A stretch of 34,474 nucleotides of DNA, taken from Candidatus Hydrogenedentota bacterium (GTDB taxonomy: Bacteria; Hydrogenedentota; Hydrogenedentia; Hydrogenedentales; JAGMZX01). The stretch is from assembly GCA_018005585.1 (NCBI GenBank), contig JAGMZX010000026.1, positions 1 through 34,474 on the forward strand. Reading direction: 5' to 3'. Shown here piece by piece: positions 22,587 to 31,090 of the stretch. Both the position numbers and the translations under genes were made by a program. The notes under the pieces were generated by a model. It saw only the letters and a list, made by a program, of their open reading frames with translations, made no database searches and was not told where the DNA came from. Position 1 is the first letter of the stretch; each line of letters begins with the position of its first letter.

Positions 22587-23286
22587 ACCGCGTCGTTGCC
22601 TGCTCATCGCCGGCGCGTGTGCGGCGCTGCTCCTGGCGCGCACCGCGCCTTGCGAGAGCGTTCATGAAAACATAGCGGAAGCCAACCAACTCCTGGATGA
22701 AGGAAGGTATGAAGAGGCCGCGGCGCGCTATAAGGATGCCCAGAAGGACAATCCCGATTTGGAGTCCCTGCGCTATGCCGCGGCATATGCCGGCTTCAGG
22801 TTTGCGGAAAGTCTCGCCGGCCAAAATCCGGAGCAGGCTATTGCGAAGTATCAGGAGACCGCCAACGCCTTCAAGGAACTTGCCGGGGCGGGCGACGCCG
22901 CAATGCGCCGGGAAGCGGAATTGGGCGCGCTCAATTGTGACGCCCGCGCGGCGGAACTCGAAGCGAAGCCGCAGGAGTACCTGGACACGGAGGACAAGAG
23001 CGCAGTCCCCCTTGACGAATTCAAGAAGCGTGTGGACCGGCTGCGCCAGGCCTCGCGAGGCTATGAGCAGTTTCTCAGGCAATATCCGGCCTGTGCGCCC
23101 GCGCGGCAGAACCTTGAACGGCTCCGGTATTTCTGGAAGCGGATGCTGCAGGAACCGCCCGAGTCGCCGCCGCCCGTGCGCATCATGAGCACGCGCACGG
23201 ACTATCCCGGCGCGCAGGCGCAGCCCCTGCCCGAGGAGGCCAGCGTCGTGCTTGTTCCCGGCGCCGCGCATGGAGCCCAACCATGA
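22579..23286 (+). CDS. TPR lipoprotein-like/periplasmic protein of the Bat operon (BatC-like)
   Basis: ATG 22579, with GGAGG about 10 bases upstream and inside the end of batB, gives a 235-residue product with a signal peptide ending near CES (about residue 25). A TPR pair follows (IAEANQLLDEGRYEEAAARY, DLESLRYAAAYAGFRFAESL), then helical repeats (YEQFLRQYPACAPARQNLER) and a proline-rich tail. A BatC-type TPR protein is expected at this place between BatB and BatD. An in-frame extension to 22510 lies within batB and lacks an SD. The cysteine near the cleavage site could make it a lipoprotein, but the lipobox is poor. It overlaps the next gene in an ATGA. Confidence 0.75.
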   Translation: MREPRRCLLIAGACAALLLARTAPCESVHENIAEANQLLDEGRYEEAAARYKDAQKDNPDLESLRYAAAYAGFRFAESLAGQNPEQAIAKYQETANAFKELAGAGDAAMRREAELGALNCDARAAELEAKPQEYLDTEDKSAVPLDEFKKRVDRLRQASRGYEQFLRQYPACAPARQNLERLRYFWKRMLQEPPESPPPVRIMSTRTDYPGAQAQPLPEEASVVLVPGAAHGAQP

Positions 23287-24206
23287 GTCCGTTGCTCTTG
23301 CTCATTTTGTTCTCAGGTTTGCTGGCGCAAGCTCCGGAGGGCGCGCCGCCGGCGGCCGAAGCCCCCGCGCCGCCGGCGGCCGATGCCCCCGCGCCGTCCG
23401 AGGCGGTTGCCGAAGAAGCGGAGCAAGGGCCGCCGCCGTTGATGATGCGCATGGCCGCGATACAGGCAGGTGTCGAGGGCCGTTCGGAGCCGTACCTGGA
23501 TAAGGAACTCGAAAGCCTGAAGGGACTGTTGACCACGTTGCCCTATGATACGTTCAAGAAGGTGGCCGTGGCCGAGCAGGAATGCGCTCCCGGCCAAGAG
23601 ACGACGTTGCCCATCGATGACCGTTTTGCCTGCGTAGTGCGGCCGGAATTGGCCGCGCCGCCGGAGGGCGCGCCTGCCGCCCCCGCGGCGGGCGGCGCGC
23701 TGACGCTGGACGCCGAGGTCGTCGACCAGTCGGGCGGCGGCAAGGTCGTCGCGCTCGCGGCGGTCGCGCAGATACCCATGAACCAGACCATTCTGTTTCG
23801 CGATATTCCGCGTGACTCGGGACAACTGCTCGTGTTGTTGACGCCGGCGATGAGTCAATCGCAGCAGCAGCAACAGGACGAACAGCAGCAGGAACAGCAG
23901 AGCGAACAGCAACAGCAGCAGGAACCACAGGACCAAGAGGACCAGCAAGACAAACAGGAACAGCAAGACAAACAGGAACAGCAAGACAAACAGGAACAGC
24001 AAGACAAACAGGAACAGCAAGAGCAGCAGCAGTCCCCCGAGCAGGAAGAAGCGTCGCTGGACGAAGACCCGCAACAAGACCAGCAGCCGAAGGAACACCA
24101 GAATATCGAGGCGCTGCTGGAAGCCCTGGAGCAGCAAGACAAGCGCGAGCAGAAGCTCCTGAAGGACGCGCCGGTCCGTCGTGAAATGCAGCGGGAGTGG
24201 TGGTAA
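23283..24206 (+). CDS. Exported Gln-rich protein of the Bat operon
   Basis: The 307-residue protein has a short signal peptide (MSPLLLLILFSGLLAQ), an Ala/Pro-rich stretch (18-50), a small folded region of unknown type (about 55-195, PYLDKELESLKGLLTTLPYD), a Gln/Glu/Asp/Lys-rich low-complexity region (about 198-275), and a helical end, NIEALLEALEQQDKREQKLL. That ending is like the last part of BatC proteins, where a similar helix follows an acidic Q-rich linker, so BatC may here be split over two genes (this one and the TPR gene before it). Exactly four copies of an 18-base unit encode four DKQEQQ repeats. Four-base overlap upstream; the GTG of batD immediately follows its stop. Confidence 0.7.
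   Translation: MSPLLLLILFSGLLAQAPEGAPPAAEAPAPPAADAPAPSEAVAEEAEQGPPPLMMRMAAIQAGVEGRSEPYLDKELESLKGLLTTLPYDTFKKVAVAEQECAPGQETTLPIDDRFACVVRPELAAPPEGAPAAPAAGGALTLDAEVVDQSGGGKVVALAAVAQIPMNQTILFRDIPRDSGQLLVLLTPAMSQSQQQQQDEQQQEQQSEQQQQQEPQDQEDQQDKQEQQDKQEQQDKQEQQDKQEQQEQQQSPEQEEASLDEDPQQDQQPKEHQNIEALLEALEQQDKREQKLLKDAPVRREMQREWW
23943..24014 (+). repeat. Four perfect 18-base tandem repeats
   Basis: The unit CAGCAAGACAAACAGGAA occurs four times without a single mismatch, encoding the Q-Q-D-K-Q-E hexapeptide repeat. Perfect identity at third positions points to recent expansion by slippage, so copy number is likely to vary between strains. The array lies in an A/C-rich island unlike the surrounding GC-rich code and is a multiple of three, so copy changes keep the frame. 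Confidence 0.95.
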
Positions 24207-26009
24207 GTGTCGCGGACGCTCCACATAGCGCTGACGCTGGCTTGCCTCGCGCTGGCCGCGCAGGCCCAGCCTTCCGTGCAGGTGTCGGTCGACAGCACGA
24301 CCGTGTTCGTCGGCGAACCGTTTGCCGTGCGCGTGAGCGCGAGCGGCGCGCGGGTGGGCCGGCCGGTGATCCCGCATGTGGAGGAGCTGGTTTTCAACCG
24401 TACGCCCGCTGGAACAAGCCAGTCTATGCAGATTCAGTTTGTCAACGGCCGGGCCGCCACGAACGAGGTGCATGAATGGACGTATTACGCAACGCCGAAG
24501 CGGGAAGGGTCAATCACCCTGCCGCCCATCAGCGTGCGCATTGACGGAAAGGACTACTTCAGCGAAGAGCTGCAGTTGACGGCGGAGAAGTCGCCGCCGC
24601 CGCAGGCGGTGCCGCATGTGCCCGCGCCGCGTCGGCCGCATGCCGGAGGCGTCCCGGACGCTGCCCAGACAGAGAAAGAGGTTACATGGGATGACGTCAT
24701 TCAGGTGGAATGCACGGTAGACAAACGTCGCGCCTACCAAGGCGAACCTCTCCAGTTGACGCTCAGCATCTGGCAGTTGCAGTACTGGGGGCTTTCGGTC
24801 CGGTACACCGGGCCGCGCAACCTCGAAATGCCGTCGACGGAAGGGTTCTATGCCCTGCAACCGGAGCAGGAAGAACGCAGGGCGTCGCGCAACGGGTTCG
24901 ACTATGAGGTGCAGGAATTCACGCAACGCATTTACCCGATGCGTTCGGGCATGCTTGAAATCGGGCCTTGGACATGGGAGGGCATGGCCACCGCGATGAC
25001 GCAGTTCGGGCCGAAGACGCACAGCTATCGCCTGTCCACGCAACCCATTACAATTGAAGTGCTTGCCCTGCCGGAGGCGCCTCCCGGATTCACGGGGGCG
25101 GTTGGGCGCTTTCGCGTGCAGGTCGAAATTCCCGTCAAGGAAATCGAACAGGGCGTGCCCGTGGACTTCATGGTGCGCGTCTCGGGCGAGGGCAATCCCG
25201 ACGCGATCGGGTCCCCCGTCATGCCCGAGCTTTCCTGGGCCCATGTGCATGAACAGTTGTCGGAAGTGAACCCGGACGGCAAGGGAGGCCCGGCCTTCAC
25301 GAAGTCGTTTCGCTACACCTTGACTCCGCTGGAAATCGGCGGGCAATCCCTTCCATCCATTTCCTTCTGTTATTTTGATCCCGCCGCGGAACGGTATCGA
25401 ACCGAAGACTCCCGTCCCATAGCGGTGCGCGTCATCCCGCCGAGCGGAAACGCGAGCGTCGCGGCGGCGCCGACTCCCGTGGCGCAGACCCAAGCGGACA
25501 TGAAAGAGGATATCTGGTCGATCAAGGCCGCCGGCGGTTCTTTGCGCAAGGGAAACGGCGGAGCGCTCGCGCCCGCGGTAGTGGCGCTCGCACCCCCGGT
25601 GCTCTGGAGCGGTTTTCTTCTGTTCATGCGGCAGCAGCGGCGTCTGCGCACCGACGCCGATTATGCGCGCAGGTATTACGCCCGGTCGCGTATCCGCAAA
25701 CGGTTGCGGCAGATCGCGGGCGCCGCGGACCCTGTTCAAGAACTGTATCGCGCGCTGATCGAATATCTCGGAGACACCTGCGGCTTGAACAGCGCGGGTA
25801 TGACTTCCGCCGATGTGCGCAAGCTGTTGGAAGAGCGCGGCGTGGCGAATGAATCCGGCGAAACGCTGGTAAAGATATTGCGGTCCTGCGAACGCGACCG
25901 GTATGCCGCGGCGAAACTCAGCAAAGATGAGCTGGACGCGCTGACACACGCTGCCGTCTCGTGCATGGATGTCCTTGAAGGGGCCTTGCGAAAGGGGGCC
26001 GCGCGATGA
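24207..26009 (+). CDS. batD: BatD, oxygen-tolerance-type membrane protein
   Basis: The 600-residue protein starts with GTG 24207 directly after the preceding stop; GGGAG lies about 9 bases upstream. It has a signal peptide (about 21 residues), then tandem periplasmic beta-sandwich domains. The typical BatD phrases are VSVDSTTVFVGEPFAVRVSA, REGSITLPPISVRIDGK, FRVQVEIPVKEIEQGVPVDF and YTLTPLEIGGQSLPSISFCY. A membrane helix near 455-475 is followed by a basic cytoplasmic tail with YRALIEYLGDTCGLNSAG, resembling the tails of the two shorter BatD-like proteins in this operon. Predicted to act in the envelope with BatA/BatB. The stop overlaps the next start in ATGA. Confidence 0.9.
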   Translation: MSRTLHIALTLACLALAAQAQPSVQVSVDSTTVFVGEPFAVRVSASGARVGRPVIPHVEELVFNRTPAGTSQSMQIQFVNGRAATNEVHEWTYYATPKREGSITLPPISVRIDGKDYFSEELQLTAEKSPPPQAVPHVPAPRRPHAGGVPDAAQTEKEVTWDDVIQVECTVDKRRAYQGEPLQLTLSIWQLQYWGLSVRYTGPRNLEMPSTEGFYALQPEQEERRASRNGFDYEVQEFTQRIYPMRSGMLEIGPWTWEGMATAMTQFGPKTHSYRLSTQPITIEVLALPEAPPGFTGAVGRFRVQVEIPVKEIEQGVPVDFMVRVSGEGNPDAIGSPVMPELSWAHVHEQLSEVNPDGKGGPAFTKSFRYTLTPLEIGGQSLPSISFCYFDPAAERYRTEDSRPIAVRVIPPSGNASVAAAPTPVAQTQADMKEDIWSIKAAGGSLRKGNGGALAPAVVALAPPVLWSGFLLFMRQQRRLRTDADYARRYYARSRIRKRLRQIAGAADPVQELYRALIEYLGDTCGLNSAGMTSADVRKLLEERGVANESGETLVKILRSCERDRYAAAKLSKDELDALTHAAVSCMDVLEGALRKGAAR

Positions 26010-26827
26010 GCATGGCGCTTATGCTGACAGTGCTCCTGGGCGTGGATTCCTTCGCGCAGACCTTTGAGCAGGCCAATGATGCGTACGCGCGCGGCGCGTA
26101 CGAGGAAGCGGCGCGCGGCTACGAAGCGCTGATCGCGGAATCCATCGAGGACCCGGCCGTGTTCTTCAACTTGGGCAATGCCTACTACAAACAAGGGCGG
26201 CTCGGCTGCGCCATCGCGAACTATGAGCGGGCCCTGCGCCTCGAGCCGGGCATGCCGGACGCGCGCGATAACCTTGGGCAGGCGGTCATGAAGACGCGGC
26301 GGAAGCTGGGTGCGCCGATGCCCGCGATGTGGGCGCGGAACTTGTTCTTCTGGCATTACGATATTCCGTACGACACCACACGCGTGCTCGCCGCCATTTC
26401 GTGGGTGTTGTTCTGGGCATTCCTCGGCGTGCGCCTGTGGCGCAAGATCCCCTATCTTCACGGGGCGATTATCGCGGCGGGCATACTCGCCGTCGCGTTT
26501 GGCGCCTCAACATTGGCCAAGGGGCGCCCCGCGCCGCGGGCCGCCGTAGCGGTTGACCAGGTTGCGATGCGCTATGGCCCCGGCGAACAAGAAGAAGTGG
26601 TGCTCTACGCTCCCGACGGGGACGGCCGCAAGATGCCAGGCGAATTGTTCGATGGCGACCGGGTTCTGGTAGAGGCGCGGCGCGATGGCTGGGTCCTGGT
26701 TGCCGCGGCGGATGGCGCCCGCGGCTGGATACCCGAGAATACGATTGTCTATTCAACGCCTCCCTACGGCGAGCCTCCGACGCAAGACAGCGCGCCGCCC
26801 GCGGAAGCAGCGGAGACCGCCTCGTGA
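26006..26827 (+). CDS. BatE-like TPR and SH3-domain membrane protein
   Basis: The 273-residue protein has a signal-like N-terminus and TPR repeats (ANDAYARGAYEEAARGYEAL, AVFFNLGNAYYKQGRLGCAI). Two membrane helices follow (about 128-145 and 152-172), then a bacterial SH3-like domain (about 180-255, AVDQVAMRYGPG, LVEARRDGWVLVAAADG, GWIPENTIV). TPR plus two helices plus SH3b is the standard BatE architecture and it sits directly after batD. The tail is Pro/Ala-rich and probably disordered. It overlaps both neighbours by four bases (ATGA before, GTGA after), so it is firmly within the operon. Confidence 0.87.
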   Translation: MSMALMLTVLLGVDSFAQTFEQANDAYARGAYEEAARGYEALIAESIEDPAVFFNLGNAYYKQGRLGCAIANYERALRLEPGMPDARDNLGQAVMKTRRKLGAPMPAMWARNLFFWHYDIPYDTTRVLAAISWVLFWAFLGVRLWRKIPYLHGAIIAAGILAVAFGASTLAKGRPAPRAAVAVDQVAMRYGPGEQEEVVLYAPDGDGRKMPGELFDGDRVLVEARRDGWVLVAAADGARGWIPENTIVYSTPPYGEPPTQDSAPPAEAAETAS

Positions 26828-29526
26828 GTATCCCGTTCGGACAGCTGGTCGCGATGACGCAGGACGGCGGAGTTGCGCTCGCGGGAATCACGCGCGACGA
26901 TTGCCTCACTGCGGCGCGCTGCTTCGTGCAGGCCCGCTGGGCCGAAATCCAGGAACGGCACCGGCAGGGCGAGTCGGGCGGCAACGTGGTCCGGCTGCTG
27001 GCCGACGCCGCAGACGCGGTAGTGCGCGGCGCCATGGTTTTCGCGATTCGCTTCATCAGGGCAGACCGGTGTCTGCTGTCGCGCGTCGCCATTTGCGGGC
27101 TCGGAGGTTACGGGCGCGGCCAGCTGTGCCCGCATTCGGACCTGGACGTGGGCATCATCTATGAAGGCCGCCTCGCGCGGGATGTGCGCGAACTCAGCCG
27201 TTTCTTGACCACCTTCTTGTGGGATGCCGGGTTTCACGTGGGGAGCACGGTTCACAGCGTCGCCGAGGCAGTGGCGCTGGCCAAACAAGACCCCGAGGTG
27301 TTCACGACTTACAGCCAGGCGCGGCTGATCACCGGCGATAACACTGTTTTCGCGCGGCTCAAGCTGCGCATGACGGAAATCCCGGCGCGGCATCTGAACC
27401 AGACGCTGGCGCATATCCGGCGGCGCGAAGACCCCGCGCTGTTGGCGCCGGAACACCGAGACCTGTACAGCCCCGAGCCGAACGTGAAGGAAAACGTGGG
27501 CGGGCTGCGCGATTTTCACGCCGCCATGTGGATCATTCTGCTGAGCCGCGGCGTCACGTCTCTGGACGACCTCACAGGCCTCGGGCTCATCTCGCCGGAA
27601 GAACATCTGGACGTGCTGGAAGGCCTGGACTTCATGCTGCGCGTGCGCAATGAACTGCATTTCGGCGCGGGCAAGGCGCAGGACCAGCTTGCCTTCGAAC
27701 AGCAGCGGGAGCTCGCGGAGCGGTTCGGATACCATTTCCATGGGCAGCAGGCCATCGACCGGTTCCTGCAGGACTATTACGCCGCGGCGCGCCGCCTGCG
27801 CCGGTTCCTCCAGACGGCGGCCCGTATCTGCGACCAGCAGATGGAACCGGAGTCCGTGCAGGCGCCGGACGCCGACTCGTCCGGGATTGTGGCGCGTGGG
27901 GGCTTGCTCCATGCCGGATTGAACGACGCCAATTGGTTCGCGGAGCACCCATCGCGGCTGATGCGGGTCTTCTGGGAATCGGCGCGCCGCGACGTGCCGC
28001 TGAGCCCGCAGACCGAACGACTGGTCGCCCGAAACCTCCACCTGGTCGGCGAGGCGATGCAATCGAATGACCTGGTCTGCCGCTTCTTTGTGGCTATCTG
28101 CAACCGGCCGCTCCGCGCCGGCCGCGTGTTGCGGCAGATGGCCAACTGCGGCTTGCTCGGCGCGTATTGGCCTGAATTCGCCGCCGTCCAAAACGTGGTG
28201 CGGTACGAGGACTTCCACCACTATCCCGTGGGCGAGCACACGCTGCGGGCGACCGAGGCCCTCGCCGAGATCCCGGAGATGGAAAGCGGCGTTGCGCGCA
28301 TTCTCGAGCGCGCGCTGCACCATATTCGCGACCCGTACATCCTGGTCATGGCTATTCTGATGCACGATCTCGGCAAGGCATTGGGCGAGGAACATGTCGT
28401 CGAAGGCGTTCGTCTTACGCGGCACATCTGCGCGCGCATGGGGTTGCCGGAAGAGGCTGCGGAGCCGATTTCCTGGCTTGTCGAACATCATCTCGACATG
28501 ACGCACATCAGCTTTTACCGCGACACGGACGACGTGGACATCATTCAGTCGTTTGCGCAGACCATGAAATCCGACGAGCGGCTATGCAAGCTGCTCCTCC
28601 TTTCCTATGCGGACCTGTTCGCCGTGGGGCCCGAAGTATGGACGGAGTGGAAAGGCGCCTTGCTGCTAAAGCTGTTCTTGAAGACGGAGCGGGTGCTGCT
28701 CGGGCGCGCTGAGGTCATCGAAGAAGAATTCTGGATGCTGCCCAAGGCGGACGCCGTGCGGCAGGAGGTGTCCCCGGACCTGCGCGACCAGGTCGAAGGG
28801 CACCTGCGCGCATTGGGTGAGCGTTATTTCATAGGTTTTTCGCCGCGGCACATCGCGCGGCACATGGCGTGCCTGGCGGATGGCCGCGAAACGGGGCTGG
28901 CCGTCCATTTCAGCACGTTTGAAGAGACGAACATGACGGAAGTGGTCGTGTGCACCCGCGACCGGCACGGCCTGTTCTCGCAGATTACGGGCAGTTTCAC
29001 CTCGCAATTGGTGGACGTTTGGGCCGCCGCCCTGTTCACGCTGCCGGATGGCTATGTGGTGGACTGCTTCACCGTCTTCGACGCGTCGCGGCGGAAACCG
29101 CTCACCGGCGCGCAGTGCGAGGGGGTGCGGCGCGTGCTGCACGCGGTGTTGATGAAAGGCGAGGATATAGAAAGGCACGTTGAAGCGTCGCGGCGGCGCC
29201 TGTTCGCCCTGCTCCAGCCCCGCGCGCCGTTGCGCACCGTCATCGGCTTTGATAACCGGGCCTCCCGAACCGACACGGTTATCGATATCGAAACGGGAGA
29301 CCGGACCGGTCTCCTGTATGACATTACCCGCGCGCTTTCCGAGGTGGGGATGGATATTCAATCCGCTCGTATCGTCACGGACGCACGGCGTGTCCGCGAC
29401 GCGTTTTATGTCCGGTTGAACAACAGAAAGCTGGAGGATTCCGCCGCACAGTTGGTGGTGCAGGAGGCATTGACCTCGGCCATCGAACGGCGATCCCCGG
29501 CTGAACGCAAAGGAGGTACCTTATGA
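26824..29526 (+). CDS. glnD: [Protein-PII] uridylyltransferase/uridylyl-removing enzyme
   Basis: GlnD senses glutamine and adds or removes UMP on PII proteins, setting nitrogen metabolism. All four modules are present in the 900 residues. The nucleotidyltransferase motif GLGGYGRGQLCPHSDLDVGI lies at about 92-111. The GlnE/GlnD helical segment carries EPNVKENVGGLRDFHAAMWI. The HD phosphohydrolase region has ILMHDLGKALGEEHV at about 512-526, and two C-terminal ACT domains bind glutamine (TRDRHGLFSQITGSF near 710; GDRTGLLYDITRALSEVGMD near 825). The length agrees with the family. GTG 26824 overlaps the batE-like stop. Neither glnB nor glnE is nearby; its place at the end of a Bat operon and before a DegP protease is unusual and suggests only shared transcription. 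Confidence 0.95.
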   Translation: MSIPFGQLVAMTQDGGVALAGITRDDCLTAARCFVQARWAEIQERHRQGESGGNVVRLLADAADAVVRGAMVFAIRFIRADRCLLSRVAICGLGGYGRGQLCPHSDLDVGIIYEGRLARDVRELSRFLTTFLWDAGFHVGSTVHSVAEAVALAKQDPEVFTTYSQARLITGDNTVFARLKLRMTEIPARHLNQTLAHIRRREDPALLAPEHRDLYSPEPNVKENVGGLRDFHAAMWIILLSRGVTSLDDLTGLGLISPEEHLDVLEGLDFMLRVRNELHFGAGKAQDQLAFEQQRELAERFGYHFHGQQAIDRFLQDYYAAARRLRRFLQTAARICDQQMEPESVQAPDADSSGIVARGGLLHAGLNDANWFAEHPSRLMRVFWESARRDVPLSPQTERLVARNLHLVGEAMQSNDLVCRFFVAICNRPLRAGRVLRQMANCGLLGAYWPEFAAVQNVVRYEDFHHYPVGEHTLRATEALAEIPEMESGVARILERALHHIRDPYILVMAILMHDLGKALGEEHVVEGVRLTRHICARMGLPEEAAEPISWLVEHHLDMTHISFYRDTDDVDIIQSFAQTMKSDERLCKLLLLSYADLFAVGPEVWTEWKGALLLKLFLKTERVLLGRAEVIEEEFWMLPKADAVRQEVSPDLRDQVEGHLRALGERYFIGFSPRHIARHMACLADGRETGLAVHFSTFEETNMTEVVVCTRDRHGLFSQITGSFTSQLVDVWAAALFTLPDGYVVDCFTVFDASRRKPLTGAQCEGVRRVLHAVLMKGEDIERHVEASRRRLFALLQPRAPLRTVIGFDNRASRTDTVIDIETGDRTGLLYDITRALSEVGMDIQSARIVTDARRVRDAFYVRLNNRKLEDSAAQLVVQEALTSAIERRSPAERKGGTL

Positions 29527-30953
29527 GAACCCTTGGGCGCATAACCGTAATGACTGTGATGATTGCGGCCGGTCTGGCGGGCGCCGCCGCCGCCCGCGGC
29601 GAGATGCTGAAGGAACTTGAAGACTCGTTCATCCACCTGCACGAGGCCTTGCGGCCCTGTGTCGTGAATATCGACACGGAGGGCTCGCTCAGCCAGTTCC
29701 CAGAAGGGGACGGCGTGCCGGAAGGGATGGAGGACCTGTTCCGGTTTTTCGGGCCGTTTGACCGGCGGTTCAATCCGCGGCAGCAAATGCCGCGGACGCG
29801 GGGCACCGGCTCGGGCTTCATCTACGACAAGGAAGGGCACATCGTGACGAATAACCATGTCGTGGAGGGCGCGGACGAGATTACCGTGCGGCTCAGTGAC
29901 GGGAAAGAGTACGAAGCGGAAATTGTCGGGCGCGACCCCGACACCGACCTTGCCGTCATCAAGATCAACGCGGAAGGGGACTTGCCCGTGGCGCAGCTCG
30001 GCGTGTCGTCCGACTTGAAGGTGGGCCAGTTCGCCATCGCGGTGGGCAGCCCTCGCGGCTTCGAGGGCTCTTTCTCCTTCGGCCACATCAGCGCGCTGGG
30101 CCGGGAGAACCTTGCCGGCCTTGCCGCGCAAGGGCTGCGGTTCCAGAACCTGATCCAGACCGATGCGGCCATCAACCTTGGCAACAGCGGCGGCCCGCTG
30201 GTCAATATCGACGGCCAGGTCATCGGGATCAACATCGCCATTGTCTGGGGCGCGAACAATCTCGGCTTCGCCATCCCTATTGACACGGCGAAAGAGATCG
30301 TGCCTCAGTTGATCTCGGGCGGCAAGGTGACGCGCGGATATCTCGGCGTGCAGATCATGGACGCCAGCGAGTTCGCCGACAGCCTCGGCCTTCCTGACGG
30401 GAAAGGCGCGTTCGTGAAACAGGTTCAGGACGGCACGCCGGCCGAACGGGCCGGCTTGCAGACGTACGACGTAATCCGCAAGGTCAACGACGAGGACATA
30501 GAGGACGCGAATGACTTGGTGAAAACCATCTCGGGCTTTACCCCCGGCGCCACTGTCACTCTGGAAGTCTGGCGGGACGAAGAGATTGTGCAGGTGCAGG
30601 TAAATCTCGATGAATGGAACCCGCAGGAAGCGGCACCCGTACGCGGCCGAGAGACGCTTGGGCTGCGGGTCCAGCCTCTGGTTCCCGAATTGGCCGAACG
30701 GTTGGGACTCGAGGAAGGCGTGCAAGGCGTGGTCGTGTCCGAGGTGCTGCCCGGCAGCGCCGCGGAAGACGCGGGTCTCATGGAAGGCGACGTGATCATC
30801 GAGGTCGGACGCAAGCCCGTGAGCAGCCCGAGCGAATTTCACGACCTGCTGGAAAACATCGCGAAACCCGGGAAATCGGTGATGGTCCGGTTCATACGTG
30901 CCGGAGGAGAGCCGGATATCACCATTATCAAGGTGCCAAAGTCGGCGGAGTAA
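29523..30953 (+). CDS. degP: DegP/HtrA-family periplasmic serine endoprotease
   Basis: The 476-residue protein has a signal peptide (about 24 residues, ending AAAARG), a trypsin-like domain with catalytic His112 (VTNNHVVEGAD), Asp142 (DPDTDLAVI) and Ser222 (GNSGGPL), and two PDZ domains (about 265-355 with RGYLGVQIMD and GTPAERAGLQTYDVI; about 375-470 with GVVVSEVLPGSAAEDAG). This is the Do/DegP layout for periplasmic quality control. The region around PRQQMPRTRGTGSGF contains the usual LA-loop-like insert. A strong SD, GGAGGT, stands 6 bases before ATG 29523, which overlaps the glnD stop as ATGA. It is the last gene before a strong terminator. It fits the envelope-stress theme of the Bat genes. 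Confidence 0.95.
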   Translation: MRTLGRITVMTVMIAAGLAGAAAARGEMLKELEDSFIHLHEALRPCVVNIDTEGSLSQFPEGDGVPEGMEDLFRFFGPFDRRFNPRQQMPRTRGTGSGFIYDKEGHIVTNNHVVEGADEITVRLSDGKEYEAEIVGRDPDTDLAVIKINAEGDLPVAQLGVSSDLKVGQFAIAVGSPRGFEGSFSFGHISALGRENLAGLAAQGLRFQNLIQTDAAINLGNSGGPLVNIDGQVIGINIAIVWGANNLGFAIPIDTAKEIVPQLISGGKVTRGYLGVQIMDASEFADSLGLPDGKGAFVKQVQDGTPAERAGLQTYDVIRKVNDEDIEDANDLVKTISGFTPGATVTLEVWRDEEIVQVQVNLDEWNPQEAAPVRGRETLGLRVQPLVPELAERLGLEEGVQGVVVSEVLPGSAAEDAGLMEGDVIIEVGRKPVSSPSEFHDLLENIAKPGKSVMVRFIRAGGEPDITIIKVPKSAE

Positions 30954-30970
30954 CGCATGTATGCGAAGCG

Positions 30971-31021
30971 GCGGCGGGGCGGAACCGGCGCGTCATGCGC
31001 GGTGCGCCCCGCCGCACTTTT
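30971..31021 (+). terminator. Terminator closing the Bat-glnD-degP operon
   Basis: A perfect 11-bp inverted repeat, GCGGCGGGGCG (30971-30981) with CGCCCCGCCGC (31005-31015), encloses a further GC-rich inner stem (GCGC/GCGC). It is followed two bases later by TTTT (31018-31021). It lies 18 bases after the degP stop and is the strongest hairpin seen in the window. Confidence 0.75.
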
Positions 31022-31090
31022 CCCCGGCCCGGGGGGCTTGCGCGGGCGCGGCATGCCGGTCCATCATGGTGCGGAGCGAGGGATGCCGCA

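Noticed and set aside
29406-30842. Very long antisense frame (478 codons) opposite degP
   Set aside because: Antisense open frames are common in GC-rich genes; composition is His/Arg/Val-rich with no domain, and degP itself is beyond doubt. The same applies to the antisense frames opposite glnD, batA, batD and the glycosidase-like gene.
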